Of a stretch of DNA of 64,000 nucleotides, positions 37,981 to 48,300 are shown piece by piece; position 1 is the stretch's first letter, and each line of letters begins with the position of its first letter. The stretch is taken from positions 801,105 to 865,104 of the forward strand of contig CT978603.1 in assembly GCA_000063525.1 (NCBI GenBank). The letters are read 5' to 3'. The translations under genes and the position numbers were made by a program. The notes beneath the pieces were generated by a model. It was not told the origin of the DNA and did no database searches. It saw only the letters and a list, made by a program, of their open reading frames with translations. This DNA comes from Synechococcus sp. RCC307. GTDB taxonomy: Bacteria > Cyanobacteriota > Cyanobacteriia > PCC-6307 > Cyanobiaceae.

Positions 37981-38009
37981 AGTGGATTGGGTTTGCCGCA
38001 AAAGCGGAA

Positions 38010-38351
38010 TCAAGCCCAGCCTTTGCTGGCCATGTCTTCGACGTAGGCAGCCACATCAGCGATGTCACCATCGGAGAGCTTGCCGCCGAAAGCGGGCATG
38101 GCGTTCTTGCCGTTGGTCACCTGGTAAGCGATAGCAGATTCGTGGCCGTCGCCATAGTTCGCCAGGTAGGCGTCAAGGGCTTCAGCTTTGAGGGTGCGCT
38201 CACCGTTGACAACGTTGCCGCCACCCATGTGGCAAGCCACGCAGTTGGCGGAGAAGATTTGACCGCCGTGGGCGACATCAGCAGCAAAGGCAGGAGCGGT
38301 GCCGAAAAGCAGGGCACAGCAGAGGGCCAGCAGGCCAAACAGACGACGCAT
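38010..38351 (-). CDS. petJ: Cytochrome c6
   Basis: 113 residues: signal peptide ([23 protein letters not shown], cleavage before ADVAHGG) and a mature ~90-residue class I cytochrome c. The heme site is CVACH, with a Met ligand in NAMPAFGG. It carries electrons from cytochrome b6f to photosystem I or the terminal oxidase in the thylakoid lumen and can replace plastocyanin. Single gene with its own terminator. Confidence 0.95.
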   Translation of the reverse strand: MRRLFGLLALCCALLFGTAPAFAADVAHGGQIFSANCVACHMGGGNVVNGERTLKAEALDAYLANYGDGHESAIAYQVTNGKNAMPAFGGKLSDGDIADVAAYVEDMASKGWA

Positions 38352-38432
38352 CGGGCGTAGGTAAGTTCCCGTACAACCTAGAGATCACAAGGCACAGCCA
38401 TTGGTGCCTTGCAATGCTTTGACATGTTCTAT

Positions 38433-39434
38433 TTAGGGAGCGCCGCGCCGGGGTAGTCCGGCGTCTTCAAACACGGCTTCCAGCGTGGCGGCATGGGAGG
38501 TCATGCCAAAGCGCTCCGGCGGGCTGATCGGATCGTGCACAAAGTGGCGCTGGCGAATGCTGAAGCGGTCCCACTCATTCATTTCGATCGGCAGGATTTT
38601 GATCAACAGCTGAATCAGCCAGTTCCACAGCGGAATCCCAGGCGGCCGCCAAACACCGCGCCAGCGGCAAAGCTCCGCCACGGTTTGATTCACGCTCACC
38701 GCCGGTTGCCCCAGCACCAAGCGCCGCACAGCGCCTTGGCCGGCTTCAGGGTTGGCTTGATGGGGGTTGAGTGCCAGGTGGCAGCACACCTGGGCGATGT
38801 CAGCGGCATGGATGAAGTGGAAGCTGGCATCGGCCCTGAGGCAGCGCGCGAGCCACAGGTAGCGGCAGGCGTCACGCAATCCGGCCGTGAGGTAGCTCGT
38901 TGGGAAGGGGCTGGTCCCATCAACGCGGCCGCCGAACACCAGCGTGGGGAAGATCGCCACACAGCGGCCCGCTAAGGGGTGCTGCTCAAGCTGCCCCAAA
39001 CAGATGGCCTTGGTTTGGATGTATTCGGTGCCGTAGGCCTCCGCCTCGCTCAGCAGCTGCAAATCGCGGTTGAGGATGCTGGCGGTGGAGAAGTAGATCA
39101 CCTGCTCCAGCTTGCTTGGATCGAGGCGCCCCAACAGCTCTTTCACGGCCACCACATTCACCTGCTGGGCCCGCTTGGGATCGCCCCAGGCCGTGGCGGT
39201 GTGGATCACGCGGGTCACCGTGGCGAGCTCGTCCGCATGGGCCTGCTGCTCGCGCAGGTCGCTCACCAGCAAGGTGATGCGCGGGTGGTTGGCGGGAACG
39301 GCCGTCAGCTTGGCTGGATCGCGCAGCCACAGCAGCAACTCCGCATCGGATTGCTCCAGCAGCTGTTTGGCGATGTGTTGACCAACGCAGCCGCTGGCGC
39401 CAGTGATCAGGATCCGCGCTGGGGCGCTGCTCAC
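38433..39434 (-). CDS. NAD-dependent epimerase/dehydratase (extended SDR)
   Basis: 333 residues. Rossmann start [20 protein letters not shown], then [10 protein letters not shown]. The catalytic Tyr-Lys pair would lie in [17 protein letters not shown] (YxxxK as YIQTK). Substrate unknown; sugar-nucleotide or flavonoid-like reductase relatives are possible. The start overlaps the hemE stop by 4 bp, so it is translated in an operon behind hemE. Confidence 0.8.
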
Positions 39435-40489
39435 ACGCGTGCCCCGATGCGATCCATCACGGTTTTGCCAGCTTCAAAGAAGGCGGCTCCATTTTCCTCA
39501 GGTGTGCCGGGCAGGATGCCGTGGCCCAGGTTGAGGATGTGGCGCCGACCGCGGGCTTTGCGCACCGTGTCATCGATGCGGACGCGGATGGCTTCAGGTG
39601 TGCCGAACAGCAGGCCGGGGTCCACATTGCCCTGCACGCCGAGGTGGTGAGGCAGGCGAGCACAGCCATCGGCCATGTCAACGGTCCAATCGAGCGAGAT
39701 GAAGTCCACACCGGTGCGGCCCATCCGCTCCAGCACCCCGGCGCTGCCCGAGATGTAGAGAATCATCGGGGTGTCGGGGTGGGTCTGCTTGACCAGCTCC
39801 ACCACCTTGCGCTGATAAGGAGCAGCAAACGTGTCGTAGTCCGCGGGGCTCAGCTCACCGGCCCAGGAATCAAACATCTGCACCACCTGGGCGCCGGAAT
39901 CGATCTGATAACGCAGGTAGGTGGCGATCGATTCAGCGAAGTGGTTGAGCAGCTTGTGCAGCATCTCAGGCTCGCGGAAGGCCATGGCCTTGATCACCGC
40001 ATAGTTCTTGCTGCTCTTGCCTTCCACCACATAGGCGGCCAGGGTCCAAGGAGCGCCCACAAAACCAAGCACCGTGGCGTTGTTGCCAACGCTGCTGCGC
40101 AGCCGGCCGAGCACCTCGCCAACAAATGGCATGGTTTCAGCGGGCACCAGCGGCCGCAAGGCTTCCACCTGGGCCAGGTTGCGGATCGGATCGTTGATCT
40201 GGGGGCCCTTACTTTCGATGATGTCGAAATCAATCCCCATGCCGGGCAGCGGCGTGAGGATGTCGGAGAACAGAATCACGCCGTCGGGCTGAAAGGCGTT
40301 GTAGGGCTGCATCGAGATCTCGTAGGAGAGATCTGGGTTCTCCGAGCGTTCGCGGAAGGAGGGGTATTTATCGCGCAGATCCCGGTAGATCTTCATGTAC
40401 CGGCCGGCCTGACGCATCATCCAGACCGGAGGACGCTCCACTTGCTCCCCACGGGCGGCGCGCAACAGCAGGGGCAGGGCGTCACTCAT
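39431..40489 (-). CDS. hemE: Uroporphyrinogen decarboxylase
   Basis: 352 residues. Removes the four acetate carboxyls of uroporphyrinogen III to give coproporphyrinogen III. Family signatures: [13 protein letters not shown] near the N-terminus (substrate-binding Arg), [32 protein letters not shown] and the C-terminal [13 protein letters not shown]. Precedes the SDR gene; glgB lies 31 bp upstream on the same strand. Confidence 0.97.
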
Positions 40490-40520
40490 GGGGCCAGAAC
40501 AGTTAAGTCAGCCGCTGACG

Positions 40521-42839
40521 CTACCCGAGGGATCCGCCCAATTTGGCTGCAGCTTCATCCTTTGCTGCTTCTCGTTGCCGGTTCGGGTCGTGTTTGAACA
40601 CCATCACGGTCAATGGAGGTAGGCAGAGATCGAGGGATTGCCCATAGCTGTGCATGCCCCAGTCGTCGCTGAATTTGCCGCCGAGATTGCCCTGGTTGCT
40701 GCCGCCATAACGGGCGCCATCACTGTTGAACAGCTCGGTGTAGAAGCCATCGACCGGCACACCAATGCGGTAGTTGCCATGGCCTTCGGGGGTGAAGTTG
40801 CAGACCACCACAACCCAATTGCCTTCCTTCTCGTCGCGGCGCATGAAGCTCACCACGCTGTGGTTGGTGTCGTCGCAATCAATCCACTGGAAGCCGAAAC
40901 TATCGAAGTCGTTGCGCCACAGCGCTGGCTCTGATTTGTAGAGCGCGTTGAGGTCATCCACCAGATTCACCACACCCTGGTGCTCGGGGAATTGGAGCTT
41001 GTCCCACTCCAGATCACCCCAGACATTCCATTCGCCCCGTTGGGCGAATTCCATTCCCATGAAGATGGTCTTCTTGCCCGGGTGCGTCCACATGTAGGTG
41101 AGCAGCGCCCGCACATTGGCGAATTTGAGTTCATCGCTGCCGGGCATCTTGTGCAGCAGATGGCTCTTGCCATGCACGACTTCGTCGTGGCTGAGGGCGA
41201 GCATGAAGTTCTCGGTGTGGGCGTACCAGATCGAGAAGGTGATGTTGTTCTGGTGGAACTGGCGGAACCAGTGATCCAGCTCGAAGTAATCGAGCATGTC
41301 GTGCATCCAGCCCATGTTCCACTTGAGGTTGAAACCCAAGCCACCCATCGAGGTGGGCATGGTCACCAGGGGCCAGGTGGTCGATTCCTCGGCAATGGAG
41401 AGCGCGCCAGGGAAGTAGTGGAACAGCACCGAATTGGCCTGCTGCAGGAAGCGCACGGCTTCTAGGTTTTCGCGGCCGCCATGCTCGTTGGCGATCCATT
41501 CGCCATCGGGGCGTAGGTAGTCGCGGTAGAGCATCGAAGCCACGGCATCGACGCGAATGCCGTCGATGTGGAGTTCTTCAAACCAGAAGACGAGGTTGGC
41601 AACCAGGAAGTTGCGCACCTCATTGCGGCTGTAGTTGAAGATCAGCGTGCCCCACTCCTTGTGCTCGCCGATTCGCGGATCACCGTGCTCATAGAGGTGG
41701 CTGCCATCAAAAAAGGCCAAGCCATGGGCGTCTTTGGGGAAGTGCCCGGGCACCCAATCGAGGATCACGCCAATGCCTTCGGCATGGCAGCGGTCCACAA
41801 AGGCGCGGAATTCGTCGAGGGTGCCAAAGCGGCTGGTGGGGGCATAAAAGCCCGTCACCTGATAGCCCCAGGAGCCATCAAAGGGGTGCTCCGCCATCGG
41901 CATCAGCTCGATGTGCGTGAAGCCGCGTGCTTTCACATAAGGAATCACCCGATCGGCGAGTTCCGGGTAGGTCAGCAGGCGGGCGCCTGGCTTGAGATCG
42001 GCAGCCGGTACAGGCGCTCTGGGGGTGCCATCGGCCTCGATGTAGGGCTCATCCCAGCTGCCATGCATCCAGCTGCCCATGTGCATCTCGTACACCGAGA
42101 CGGGCTGCTCGAGCGGGTTGCGGTTGTCGCGCTGCTTCAGCCAGGCGTCATCGCCCCACTGATAGCCCTTGAGGCTGGCCACCACCGAGGCTTGGGCTGG
42201 GCGCACTTCGTGCTGGAAGCCGTAGGGGTCGGCTTTCTCGTAGCAGTGTCCCTGTTGGGTGTGGATTTCGTATTTGTAGTGGGCGCCTGCACCGAGTCCA
42301 GGCACAAACAGTTCCCAGATGCCGCCGATCCGCTGCTGCATCGGCAGGTGGCGGCCATCCCAGTTGGTGCAGTCGCCAATCACCGAAACGCTGCGGGCGT
42401 TGGGAGCCCACAGGCAGAACTGCACTCCTGCAACACCGTCTTGCAGGTGGGGGTGGGCCCCCATTCGCTGCCAGATGTGGTGGTGATTGCCTTCGGCGAA
42501 CAGGTGCCGGTCCATGGCTCCCATCCACTCCTGGCGGAAGGCATAGGGGTCGTGCTGCTCGTGGGTGATCCCGGCGCGCTCGACGCGCAGGCGGTATTGG
42601 GATCCGGGATTGCTGCTCAGTTCGCCTTCAAAGATCCAAGCGTGATGCGGGTTTTCCAGAGCATGTTCATGGCCTTGGTGCAACAGCACCACGCGGGAGG
42701 CCTCGGGCATCCAAACCCTCACCACCCAGCGGCCGTCTTCGAGTTGTTGCGGGCCAAGCACCGCTTGGGGATGGTCGTGATTGCACTGGGCCAGGCGTTC
42801 CGCGTCCTTGCTCATCCAATCGAGGGTTGCCAGAGCCAT
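40521..42839 (-). CDS. glgB: 1,4-alpha-glucan branching enzyme
   Basis: 772 residues, a full-length bacterial branching enzyme with the N1 extension. N1 and CBM48-like domains are followed by the GH13 barrel: [29 protein letters not shown] (nucleophile Asp near 428), and [11 protein letters not shown]. It makes the alpha-1,6 branches of glycogen, the carbon store of these cells. Start at the ATG at 42839; 58 bp separate it from the hydrolase gene upstream on the same strand. Confidence 0.97.
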   Translation of the reverse strand: MALATLDWMSKDAERLAQCNHDHPQAVLGPQQLEDGRWVVRVWMPEASRVVLLHQGHEHALENPHHAWIFEGELSSNPGSQYRLRVERAGITHEQHDPYAFRQEWMGAMDRHLFAEGNHHHIWQRMGAHPHLQDGVAGVQFCLWAPNARSVSVIGDCTNWDGRHLPMQQRIGGIWELFVPGLGAGAHYKYEIHTQQGHCYEKADPYGFQHEVRPAQASVVASLKGYQWGDDAWLKQRDNRNPLEQPVSVYEMHMGSWMHGSWDEPYIEADGTPRAPVPAADLKPGARLLTYPELADRVIPYVKARGFTHIELMPMAEHPFDGSWGYQVTGFYAPTSRFGTLDEFRAFVDRCHAEGIGVILDWVPGHFPKDAHGLAFFDGSHLYEHGDPRIGEHKEWGTLIFNYSRNEVRNFLVANLVFWFEELHIDGIRVDAVASMLYRDYLRPDGEWIANEHGGRENLEAVRFLQQANSVLFHYFPGALSIAEESTTWPLVTMPTSMGGLGFNLKWNMGWMHDMLDYFELDHWFRQFHQNNITFSIWYAHTENFMLALSHDEVVHGKSHLLHKMPGSDELKFANVRALLTYMWTHPGKKTIFMGMEFAQRGEWNVWGDLEWDKLQFPEHQGVVNLVDDLNALYKSEPALWRNDFDSFGFQWIDCDDTNHSVVSFMRRDEKEGNWVVVVCNFTPEGHGNYRIGVPVDGFYTELFNSDGARYGGSNQGNLGGKFSDDWGMHSYGQSLDLCLPPLTVMVFKHDPNRQREAAKDEAAAKLGGSLG

Positions 42840-42897
42840 CCGGGCGGAGCTGATTTGTTCGGCGGAGCCTAAACCGATTTACTCAGTGCGCCGCTCA

Positions 42898-44454
42898 TCA
42901 GCGAGCCATTGCGTTGAGCTGCAGCCTGCTGGATGACAAATCGGCGATCAGGGTGGTGATGTTTGGGTTGCAGCTGATCTGCGGCCAGGCCGAACCAGCG
43001 AGTGACAGCCGCAGCCGGTCGCCCGTCTCGAGTGAGGCGAGCAGGGGTTGAAAGCTCAGCGTCCGCTCCAGGCGGTCTTGGCCGTTGTCGCTGGCAACAC
43101 GCAGAACCCCGGTACAAAGCTGCAGCACCTGGGATTGGCCAGCCCGCAGCACCGAGATCGCCCCGCAGAGATCAAAGCTGTGTTGATCCGAGCGGATGCT
43201 CAGCAGCAGCTCAAATTGACCCCAGAGCTCCAGTGGTTGCTGCAGCGCAGCCGTTGTGAAACAAGCCACATCAGCGCGCCCATCAAGATCAGCGCGATCG
43301 CATAGGCCCGCATCGAGCCCCAAATGCCCCCCGCGTCCGGGCACCGCGCGCCAGGGGTCATGCACCCACACCAGTTGGCCATGGCCGCTTTGCTGCGCTT
43401 TGAGTTCCCCTTCATCGCTGCAGCTGGCGGCGAGCCCATGGCTGCTCAGGCCCCACTGCAGATCTGGGCTGAGGCGTGGATCCCTCCGCTTCCAGTGGTG
43501 GCTGAGCAGGTCGTAGGCCCAGCAGCTGGGCTGCTCTGGCCTGCTTTGGCCGCGCAGGTGCTGATCGAAAAAGGCCAGCTGCCATTGGTCAACGCGGCCG
43601 CAGGCTTCAGGCCCCATGTCACAGCTGCCAACGCGGCGGTCCCAGCTGAGGTGGCTCCAGGGGCCAATGATCAGCTCAGGCGATCCGCCGCACTTCAGCG
43701 CTTGCTGCCAGAGATCGAGGCCGCCACGCAGGTAGGGGTCGCACCAGCCCTCCAGCAGTTGCATCGGCCTGCGTAAGCGTTCGGGGTTTGGCTGGTGGCA
43801 TGCCCACTCCGCCGCTTGGCTGGGGTCGTTTTGCAGCCACTGCAGCACGGGGTTGTTGGGATCGTGCTGCTTGAGCAGCGCCAGGCCATGGCGGCTCTGC
43901 TGGGCGCCCGCCAGGCAATCTTTGATGGCCTGCCAGGCGTGTTGATCACCGCGGCGCCGGCAGCTTTCGGCAGCCAATTGCAACCCCCAGCTCAGCGACA
44001 GCACCCACCAATGCGCTCCTCCCTCGCTGGCCCAGTGCAGGCGCTCATCGAGCCCACACATCGCTGGGGCTAGGGCATCGGGTTGCAGGGTGGTATCTGT
44101 GCCGAGCAGTTGGGTGAGTCCTTGGTAGCTAAAGCCGTAGCTGCCGACCCGGCCATTGCAGAGCGGGTGTGCTTTAAGCCAGGCCAGAGCGTCATCGCCG
44201 TCTGTGGCTTCGCTGGCAAATCCGCTGAACTCGCCGCCCGAGTCGCCGCGTCCGCGCACATCAAGCACCAACACCAAATACCCCTGCTGGGCGTACCAGC
44301 TGGGGTGGGCGTAGACCACGGTTGAAGCGATGCGCGCCCCATAGGGCTGTCGCATCAAAAGGGCTGGAAAAGGGCCAGGGCCGTTAGGCGTCCAAAGCAG
44401 GCCACTGAGTTCAACCCCGTCCCGCAGCGGCAGGGAAACGGGGGAGCCGATCAC
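42898..44454 (-). CDS. CocE/NonD-family hydrolase (X-Pro dipeptidyl-peptidase-like)
   Basis: 518 residues. Alpha/beta-hydrolase start (LRDGVELSGLLWTPNGPGPF), oxyanion region VLVLDVRGRGDSGGEF and nucleophile elbow GSYGFSYQGLTQLL with Ser in GFSYQG. The C-terminal third is the jelly-roll domain of the CocE/PepX group (WGQFELLLSIRSDQHSFDL). Acts on an acyl or peptidyl bond; the true substrate is unknown. Its start lies 5 bp after the stop of the small exported protein gene at 44460, so they may be co-transcribed. Confidence 0.85.
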   Translation of the reverse strand: MIGSPVSLPLRDGVELSGLLWTPNGPGPFPALLMRQPYGARIASTVVYAHPSWYAQQGYLVLVLDVRGRGDSGGEFSGFASEATDGDDALAWLKAHPLCNGRVGSYGFSYQGLTQLLGTDTTLQPDALAPAMCGLDERLHWASEGGAHWWVLSLSWGLQLAAESCRRRGDQHAWQAIKDCLAGAQQSRHGLALLKQHDPNNPVLQWLQNDPSQAAEWACHQPNPERLRRPMQLLEGWCDPYLRGGLDLWQQALKCGGSPELIIGPWSHLSWDRRVGSCDMGPEACGRVDQWQLAFFDQHLRGQSRPEQPSCWAYDLLSHHWKRRDPRLSPDLQWGLSSHGLAASCSDEGELKAQQSGHGQLVWVHDPWRAVPGRGGHLGLDAGLCDRADLDGRADVACFTTAALQQPLELWGQFELLLSIRSDQHSFDLCGAISVLRAGQSQVLQLCTGVLRVASDNGQDRLERTLSFQPLLASLETGDRLRLSLAGSAWPQISCNPNITTLIADLSSSRLQLNAMAR

Positions 44455-44459
44455 GGCAA

Positions 44460-44741
44460 TCAGCGCACGTCAGGGCAATACATGCCCACCACATAGGTGG
44501 TGAGAATTTCAGCATCCAATGGGCTCAAGCCTTGCTGAGCGGCGGTGGCCTGAATGGCTGCCGGATCATGGGCTTTCTGGCCGCTGGCATTGAGCTTGCG
44601 GAACTGACCGCAGAGCTGGGTGGCCAGCTGCTTGTTTTGTTTCACGGTCTCGAGCAGCTGGCTTGCTGCAGCGTTGGCGCTGCCCAAGCTGAAACAGGCA
44701 GCCAAGCCCAACACCAGTTGAAGATGGCGGCGTTGCAGCAT
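44460..44741 (-). CDS. Small exported hypothetical protein
   Basis: 93 residues. Signal peptide (LQLVLGLAACFSLGSANAAA), then a helical mature part with one Cys in TQLCGQFRKLNAS and another near the end (GMYCPDVR), able to pair. Likely a periplasmic protein; no family recognised. Confidence 0.65.
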   Translation of the reverse strand: MLQRRHLQLVLGLAACFSLGSANAAASQLLETVKQNKQLATQLCGQFRKLNASGQKAHDPAAIQATAAQQGLSPLDAEILTTYVVGMYCPDVR

Positions 44742-44805
44742 CGAGAACCCGGTTCGGCTGTTTTTATTTCAGTCGTCAGAAAACACCTTGGGGGGCTTGA
44801 CGGTG

Positions 44806-45297
44806 TCAGTTCCTGGTCCGACCCGTCGCAGGTTGGACCAGGGTCACCTCGCCGCTGCGCAGGTCTTTGGTGGCTTCTGCCAGCACGGTGGGCTTGCTGC
44901 TGCCATTGCTTTGGGCTTGCAGCTGACGCAGCCGCACATGCACCAGGCCATCGCTGCTGTTGCGGCCGCCGCCCCGCAGATTGCTGGCCACCTGCTCCGC
45001 GCTCGGGCCGGCTGCTTCCAGGGGGAAATCAGCCCCGGCGGCGGCCACCACCAAATTGCTGCCGTTGTCGAACACCACCGGCACCACCAGGGCGCCCTCA
45101 ATGCTGCTGCGGGGGCTGTAGCTGATGGCAAAGGCGCCGCAACCTGCTGCCAGCAGCAGCGTGAAGCTGCTCACCCCAACCAAGCGAAAGCGCACCCCCC
45201 AACCCATCACAAAGGCCAGCACGGTCATGACCAGCAGCACACCTCCGGCAATCGCCAGCCAGCTACCGGCCTTTAACAGCAATGGATCAGCCACCAT
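44806..45297 (-). CDS. Ycf51-like (DUF2518) membrane protein
   Basis: 163 residues from the ATG at 45297 (an upstream TTG at 45312 would add five). Two TM helices (LAIAGGVLLVMTVLAFVMG and VSSFTLLLAAGCGAFAIS) separated by WGVRFRLVGV, a hallmark of Ycf51/DUF2518 proteins of cyanobacteria and algal plastids. The soluble tail is rich in Val and Ala. Function unknown. Divergent from the TamB-like gene with 60 bp between. Confidence 0.75.
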   Translation of the reverse strand: MVADPLLLKAGSWLAIAGGVLLVMTVLAFVMGWGVRFRLVGVSSFTLLLAAGCGAFAISYSPRSSIEGALVVPVVFDNGSNLVVAAAGADFPLEAAGPSAEQVASNLRGGGRNSSDGLVHVRLRQLQAQSNGSSKPTVLAEATKDLRSGEVTLVQPATGRTRN

Positions 45298-45357
45298 GGA
45301 GCGTCTGGGCAAACGAACCTATATTGCGCCGACTCCGGACAAAAAGCGCCGTCGGGC

Positions 45358-48300
45358 ATGGGGCGATCGATCCGGCGTGTGCTTCTTCCCCTCTCGAGCG
45401 CGGCGCTGCTGACGCTTGCCGGTTGCTCAACCCAGCCGCGTTGGGATGCCGAGGGCTTTCACAACTGGCTTGAAAAGCAACTCAGCGCTGGTCTGAACCA
45501 TCCTGTTGAGCTCGGCCCCCTGCTGGGGTTTGGGCTGCAGGGCTTGGAATTTGGGCCCACGCGCGTCTTGCCCTCCGCCTCAGATGGCTCGCAGATGTCG
45601 GTTGAGCGGCTGACCCTGCTGCCAGATCTGATCAGCAGCGTGCGCCAGGGCAGTGCTGTGGCCCAAATCGGACTTGGCAATTTGCGAATGCAGCTGCAGC
45701 GCAATGCCCAAGGGCGCCTGTGGACGTTCCCCCAACTCGCCGGCCAAGCGCCGCCGCGGTTGCGCTTGAAGCTCCAGCTTCTTGATGCGGCGCAATTCAG
45801 CCTTGATGGCGCTCGGCCCTGGCGCTTCACCGGTGGCCGCCTCGATCTGAACTTGGCCAGCCAGCAATTGCGCTTTGGTGGTGCCTTTCGGCCCAAGGGC
45901 TTAGGCCCGCGCCAAACCCAGCTGGCCATGCGGGTGCAAAACAGCTGGGGCAGGCGGCCTGCTCTGGATCTGCGTCTGCAGCTGCGGCGCCTGTCCTTGC
46001 CAGCTCTGGGCAGCCTGGCGGAGGCCTGGCCTAGCCAGATCAGCTCTGGAGAGGCCTCGGGTTCCTTGCGGCTCAACCGTCAAGGCCAGCAATGGCGCTG
46101 CCAAGGGCCTGTGCAGCTCAAGCAGCTCCGTATTGGTGCGTTTAGTAGTCCGCAGCAGCGTTGGCGCTGTGGCGGAACCAGCCTGGAGCTGAAGACCAGT
46201 CCCTGGCGCTGGGCTGATCGCCGCGGTGATGCGGCCGCCAAAATCCTGTGGCGTGGGGCCCCTTGGCAGCGCCTCAGCCTGCAGCGCCTGCGGGTGCGCT
46301 CAGGCGCCTCCCGTCTGCTGGCCGAGGGCGAATTACGGCCAGATCTGGAGCTCAAACTCAACAGCTTGCGGCTGGATCCCAGCTGGTTGGGGCTGGACGG
46401 TCAGCCCCTGGTCGTTCGCGGCCAGGGCAGAGATGGTCTTTGGCAGTTGCAGCTCGAGGCTCCTGAACTCAACAGTGCTGTTGGCTCCTTTGGCTTAAAC
46501 GGAACAGTCGATGCCCGCTGGGGTAACGGCGATCCCTTGCTGGCGCTCGACAGCCAACTGGAGCTGAAACGGCTCAATAGCGCAGCTCCGCCCGTGGCCA
46601 TCAAGCCCCTGAAGCTCGCCATCCAGCGTGAAGCCAATGCTTTGGTGTTCAAGGGCGATGCCCGTTTGGATGACCTCAGCCCTGTGGAGCTGCAAGGGCG
46701 TTGGTCAGCCGCTGGCATCAAGGCCGAATTGAGCGTCCAGGATCTGCCCTTGCAGACCCTCGATCCCGACTTGGGCGGTGAATTCGCTGGCAGCTTGGCG
46801 GTGGAGGGCAAGCCCAATCAGCCCAAGGTTGCGGCCCGCTTCAGCCTGCTGCAACCCAGCGTTGCCGGCCTGCAAGCCCCTGAGTTGTGGCAGGGCAGCT
46901 GGCAACCTGGCTCCTTGCGCTTGTCATCAGCCAGCACGCAGGTGGTGGCTCGTTTGAAGGACAACCGTTTGCAGTCGCTGCAGGCGGTGAAAGGCGATGG
47001 AACCATCAGCGTTGTTCCCAGTGGCGGCGCCTATCGCTGGGCGGCGCGGCAGTGGGCTTTGGCTCCGCTGCACTTGGGTTTGCGCGGTAATCGCCCCTTG
47101 CCGCTCAATGGCGTGCTCGAAGGCAATGGCCGCCTTGGCCTCGTTCCGCTGTTCTTGCAAGGCCAGGCCAGCGTGAGCGATCCAGCTTTGGCTTGGATCA
47201 AGGGCCGTCAGCTGCAGCTCAGCGGCGTGTTGCGTTACCCGGGCTTTGACTTCAGCGCTGAGGTGCTGCCCCAAGGCAGTGGTTCGGTGCAGTTGAGCAG
47301 CCGCGGCGCCTGGAATGGCCCACTGAACTTGCAAGCCGAGGCGCGCAAGCTTCAGCCCGGTGGGGTCTTGAGGTTGCTTCAAGACTTGCGGCGTCCAGCG
47401 GCCCAACGCCCCGATGGTCGTGCCAGTGATCTCGGCAGCTTTGCCATCGACACCCTCGGTGCCAGCTTGGATGCCCAGATCAAGGCGCTGCAGCAAGCGC
47501 AGGCACGCCTGGCTCTTGAGAGGCCAGCCAAGGGCAATGACGGCCGCATTCCTTTGGCCGATGTTGAGGGTCTGATGGATGCCGACCTCAGCGTTAAGGG
47601 TGCGTCGCCATCGGCTCTTTGGATGCGCCTGGCGGCGCGCGGTCACCTCTGGTTGCGCGGCGATGATCGTGATACGGCGTTGCAGTTGGAGCCGTTTGTT
47701 GCCGAAGTCAACGGCCCGCTTGGCACCGGTGATGGCTCATTCAGTTTTGCTGGCTTGCCCCTCGGCTTTTTGGCTTTGCTCACGCCGGTGCCTGCAGGCC
47801 TTCGCGGTGCCCTGCGCGGCAGCGGCAACTGGCGGATTGGTGATGGGCTGCCAACCCTCGATTTGGATCTAGCGCTGCAGCAGGCCACGCTTGCTGGTCA
47901 GCCCTTGAACTTGAAACGCGGCCGGCTGTCCCTCGATGGACGTGTGTTGGATGTGGATCTCTCCCTGCAGGGGGGTGAGTCGAAAAACACGGTTGATTTG
48001 GCTGGCCAAGTGCCTTTGGACCCGGTGGAGGATGGCTTTGAGCTGCGCGCCTCCAGCCGCGGTGATGGCTTGGTGTTCCTCACCGCCTTGGCTGGTGGAC
48101 AGCTGCAGTGGCAGCAGGGAAGTATCGACCTGCAGTTGTTAGCCCGCGGCACGCTCGCCAACCCCATCGTCAACGGCTTTCTGCGGGTTGGTGATGGTGC
48201 TTTTGTCGTAGCTGGTCAAAGCGTCGAGGCCGTGAAGGCCACAGCGTTCTTTGATTTCCAGCAATTGCAGCTGGAGCGTTTCTCGGCTCGCTCAGGGGAA

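Noticed and set aside
39521-40597. A 358-codon forward ORF opposite hemE
   Set aside because: Antisense shadow of a GC-rich, well-conserved gene; no family features and no ribosome-binding site.
41568-42872. A 434-codon forward ORF opposite glgB
   Set aside because: Same reason: the opposite strand carries full branching-enzyme signatures.
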